A stretch of DNA of 5,884 nucleotides from Candidatus Magasanikbacteria bacterium RIFCSPHIGHO2_02_FULL_47_14 (GTDB lineage Bacteria > Patescibacteriota > Patescibacteriia > Magasanikbacterales > UBA922), in contig MFQB01000027.1 in assembly GCA_001784275.1 (NCBI GenBank), positions 1-5,884 on the forward strand, read 5' to 3'. Each line of letters opens with the position of its first letter. Positions within the stretch are counted from its first letter, which is position 1. This document shows, in pieces, positions 5,066-5,884 of this stretch. The notes under the pieces were generated by a model. That model did not search any database, was not told where the DNA came from, and was given only the letters and a program-made list of their open reading frames with translations. Both the position numbers and the translations under genes were made by a program.

Positions 5066-5248
5066 TCCTTGACACCCCTATGGCTTAGAGGTCGCGCATC
5101 CGAAGAATACGACAGCTTGCCTACCGGCGTTCGCGCTTGTGGGTTAAGAGTCACCCTTCGGGAGCTTCTAAAGAGCTGCGGGGGCAGCCGGGAACACTGA
5201 ACAGAGTAGGTCGCCTGGACACCTACTCCTTCCACTCAATTCCCTTTT
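5066..5248 (+). other. G+C-rich 3' untranslated or structured-RNA region of the plus transcript
   Basis: No plausible gene lies between the ORF stop and the end of the HD gene. The stretch 5066-5220 is G+C-rich and holds several short stem possibilities: GGGT-N8-ACCC near 5141-5156, GCTGC-GGGG-GCAGC at 5175-5188, and the 3' arm at 5203-5220. I compared it by eye with the conserved cores of tmRNA, RNase P RNA, SRP RNA and 6S RNA and see none of them. It is best read as the 3' part of the RNA that starts at 4698. On the minus strand it would be the region just past the HD gene, where GCTGC-CCCC-GCAGC followed by TCTTT could be a weak terminator. Confidence 0.5.
5203..5220 (+). repeat. 3' arm of the 18-bp long-range inverted repeat
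   Basis: AGAGTAGGTCGCCTGGAC pairs with 4698-4715 (see the 5' arm). The same bases 5204-5211 (GAGTAGGT) can instead pair with ACCTACTC at 5221-5228, forming a local 8-bp hairpin with a 9-nt loop. The two pairings exclude each other. The local hairpin takes in the stop codon of the HD gene on the other strand and could act at the end of that transcript too, although no U-tract follows it in either direction. Confidence 0.8.
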
Positions 5249-5843
5249 CCTGAAACTTCACTTTCAGGTCTTTTTTTACCATTTCGAGCAGGTCTGATAA
5301 CTCGGGGAAATGACTGGCAGCCTCGTCAAAACGCTGCACAGCCTCATCAGCATAATTGCTGTGAAACTCTTTTGGTTTATATCCCTCGACCCCCTGCTCG
5401 TCAATGTGCAAAAAGGCTTCGATCTTGTCCAAGGCTTTGACAAATCGGGCCTCAATTGTTTCTTGTTTCAAATACTCAGTCCAAAGGTCATGCACTCTGT
5501 GGCCAAAAGATAAGTCATTGGTCATCTCATCCATGGCCGCTGCCTCGTTGGCGTGTTTGTCTTCTACTGAAACACGTTTTTGGATGACTTCATAGGCATC
5601 AATATCTCCGGTCTTTGCTTCGGCCAAGTCGTGAAACAAGGCAATTGCCATGGGGCGATTCAAATCTACTCCGACCTTAAACTCTGTGCCGATGAGGTAG
5701 ACCATAAGAGCCAAACGCCAAGAATGTTCGGCGACCGTATCGCCATATTCTGGCAATGAGGTGCCAAAGCGCGGGTTGGCTTTCAGTTGACTGGCTCTGC
5801 GAAAGAAAGTGAGGAACTCTAAAATGGTACCTTGATTTTTCAT
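5223..5843 (-). CDS. HD-domain metal-dependent phosphohydrolase, YfbR/HDDC2-like (putative 5'-deoxynucleotidase)
   Basis: Members of this HD family, such as E. coli YfbR, remove the phosphate from deoxynucleoside 5'-monophosphates and so act in nucleotide salvage. The metal site is complete: VAEHS (His40), ALFHDLAEAKTGDI (His71-Asp72, Glu75, Asp80) and KALDKIEAF (Asp139). The N-terminal FLTFFRRASQLKANPRFG segment is at the place of the family's LK.V.R.GW motif, but the usual Trp is absent and the substrate is therefore uncertain. The 206 residues are typical and the fold should be all-helical and cytoplasmic. The start at 5843 lies near the right edge; upstream 5844-5884 shows a weak TAAGAT and no convincing -35 box. 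The gene converges on the plus-strand cassette, and its last codons contain that cassette's terminator on the opposite strand. Confidence 0.88.
   Translation of the reverse strand: MKNQGTILEFLTFFRRASQLKANPRFGTSLPEYGDTVAEHSWRLALMVYLIGTEFKVGVDLNRPMAIALFHDLAEAKTGDIDAYEVIQKRVSVEDKHANEAAAMDEMTNDLSFGHRVHDLWTEYLKQETIEARFVKALDKIEAFLHIDEQGVEGYKPKEFHSNYADEAVQRFDEAASHFPELSDLLEMVKKDLKVKFQEKGIEWKE
5249..5277 (+). terminator. Intrinsic terminator of the plus-strand cassette, antisense within the HD gene
   Basis: CCTGAAA-CTTCAC-TTTCAGG (5249-5268) is a perfect 7-bp stem with a 6-nt loop and is followed by TC and seven T (5271-5277). This is a complete rho-independent terminator in the plus direction. It lies inside the last coding region of the opposing HD gene, whose KKDLKVKF codons produce it on the other strand. 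It would end the transcript from 4698 after about 580 nt, including the 3' arm and the competing hairpin. Confidence 0.8.
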
Positions 5844-5884
5844 ACGACGAATCTTAGTGGTGATTTTTGAAACGACAGATTGCA

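Noticed and set aside
5069..5074. TTGACA just after the cassette stop, as a promoter for a separate RNA
   Set aside because: No -10-like box lies 15-19 bp downstream; the region there reads TCGCGC.
4698..5220. Insertion sequence or MITE with 18-bp terminal inverted repeats as the primary call
   Set aside because: No flanking target duplication is seen (bases before 4698 and after 5220 differ), no transposase is present, and the promoter lies outside the repeats. Kept only as an alternative.
5066..5222. Known housekeeping RNA (tmRNA, RNase P RNA, SRP RNA, 6S RNA)
   Set aside because: None of the conserved core sequences of these RNAs could be found by eye, nor a tRNA-like 3' end.
5008..5235. 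Minus-strand ORF of 75 residues overlapping the end of the plus ORF
   Set aside because: It covers the structured 3' region, has no recognisable motif, and overlaps the HD gene end and the better supported plus-strand ORF.
5844..5884. Promoter of the HD gene
   Set aside because: Only a weak TAAGAT is present, without a recognisable -35 box at a proper distance, and the window ends 41 bp upstream of the start.
1..5884. CRISPR array, tRNA or rRNA gene
   Set aside because: No regularly spaced direct repeats, no cloverleaf-like T-arm sequence and no rRNA-like stretch were seen on either strand.

Overview
The window carries seven protein genes on the minus strand and one on the plus strand. I infer an organism with a small, streamlined bacterial genome, most likely of the Candidate Phyla Radiation (Patescibacteria). 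The reasons are a compact 228-residue HrcA without most of the usual inserted domain, a 239-residue YidC without a large extracytoplasmic domain, a minimal SPFH protein and gaps of only 3 to 23 bp inside the operon. The genus cannot be named from this sequence.

Layout from right to left. At 5223-5843 (minus) lies an HD-domain phosphohydrolase of the YfbR/HDDC2 type. It converges on the only plus-strand unit, a promoter at 4664-4691 driving an unrecognised 110-residue ORF (4733-5065). A second promoter points the other way into a minus-strand operon: uppP (undecaprenyl-diphosphatase), cca (tRNA nucleotidyltransferase with HD domain), yidC (membrane insertase) and a small SPFH/band-7 protein. 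An 81-bp gap follows, with a strong promoter whose spacer is a perfect palindrome and a CIRCE-type operator. Behind it are hrcA and the 5' part of grpE, the start of a heat-shock chaperone operon that leaves the window on the left.

How the genes fit together. The uppP operon combines lipid-carrier recycling, tRNA 3'-end maturation and membrane-protein insertion, with the SPFH protein as a plausible membrane scaffold partner of YidC. hrcA-grpE is a textbook self-repressing heat-shock unit, because the HrcA operator overlaps the -10 box and the predicted start of its own transcript.

The most unusual part is 4664-5277. A predicted transcript starts at about 4698 with an 18-nt arm complementary (17 Watson-Crick pairs, one G.U) to 5203-5220, 523 nt from end to end. 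The arm can instead take part in a weak hairpin that covers the Shine-Dalgarno sequence, and the 3' arm can instead pair with 5221-5228. An 11-bp hairpin with a GAGA tetraloop lies inside the ORF, and a U-tract terminator lies antisense within the end of the HD gene. The stretch is about 57% G+C by hand count, against about 40-43% immediately on either side. This looks like either a horizontally acquired cassette with a 5'-3' closed mRNA or a large structured RNA that also carries an ORF.
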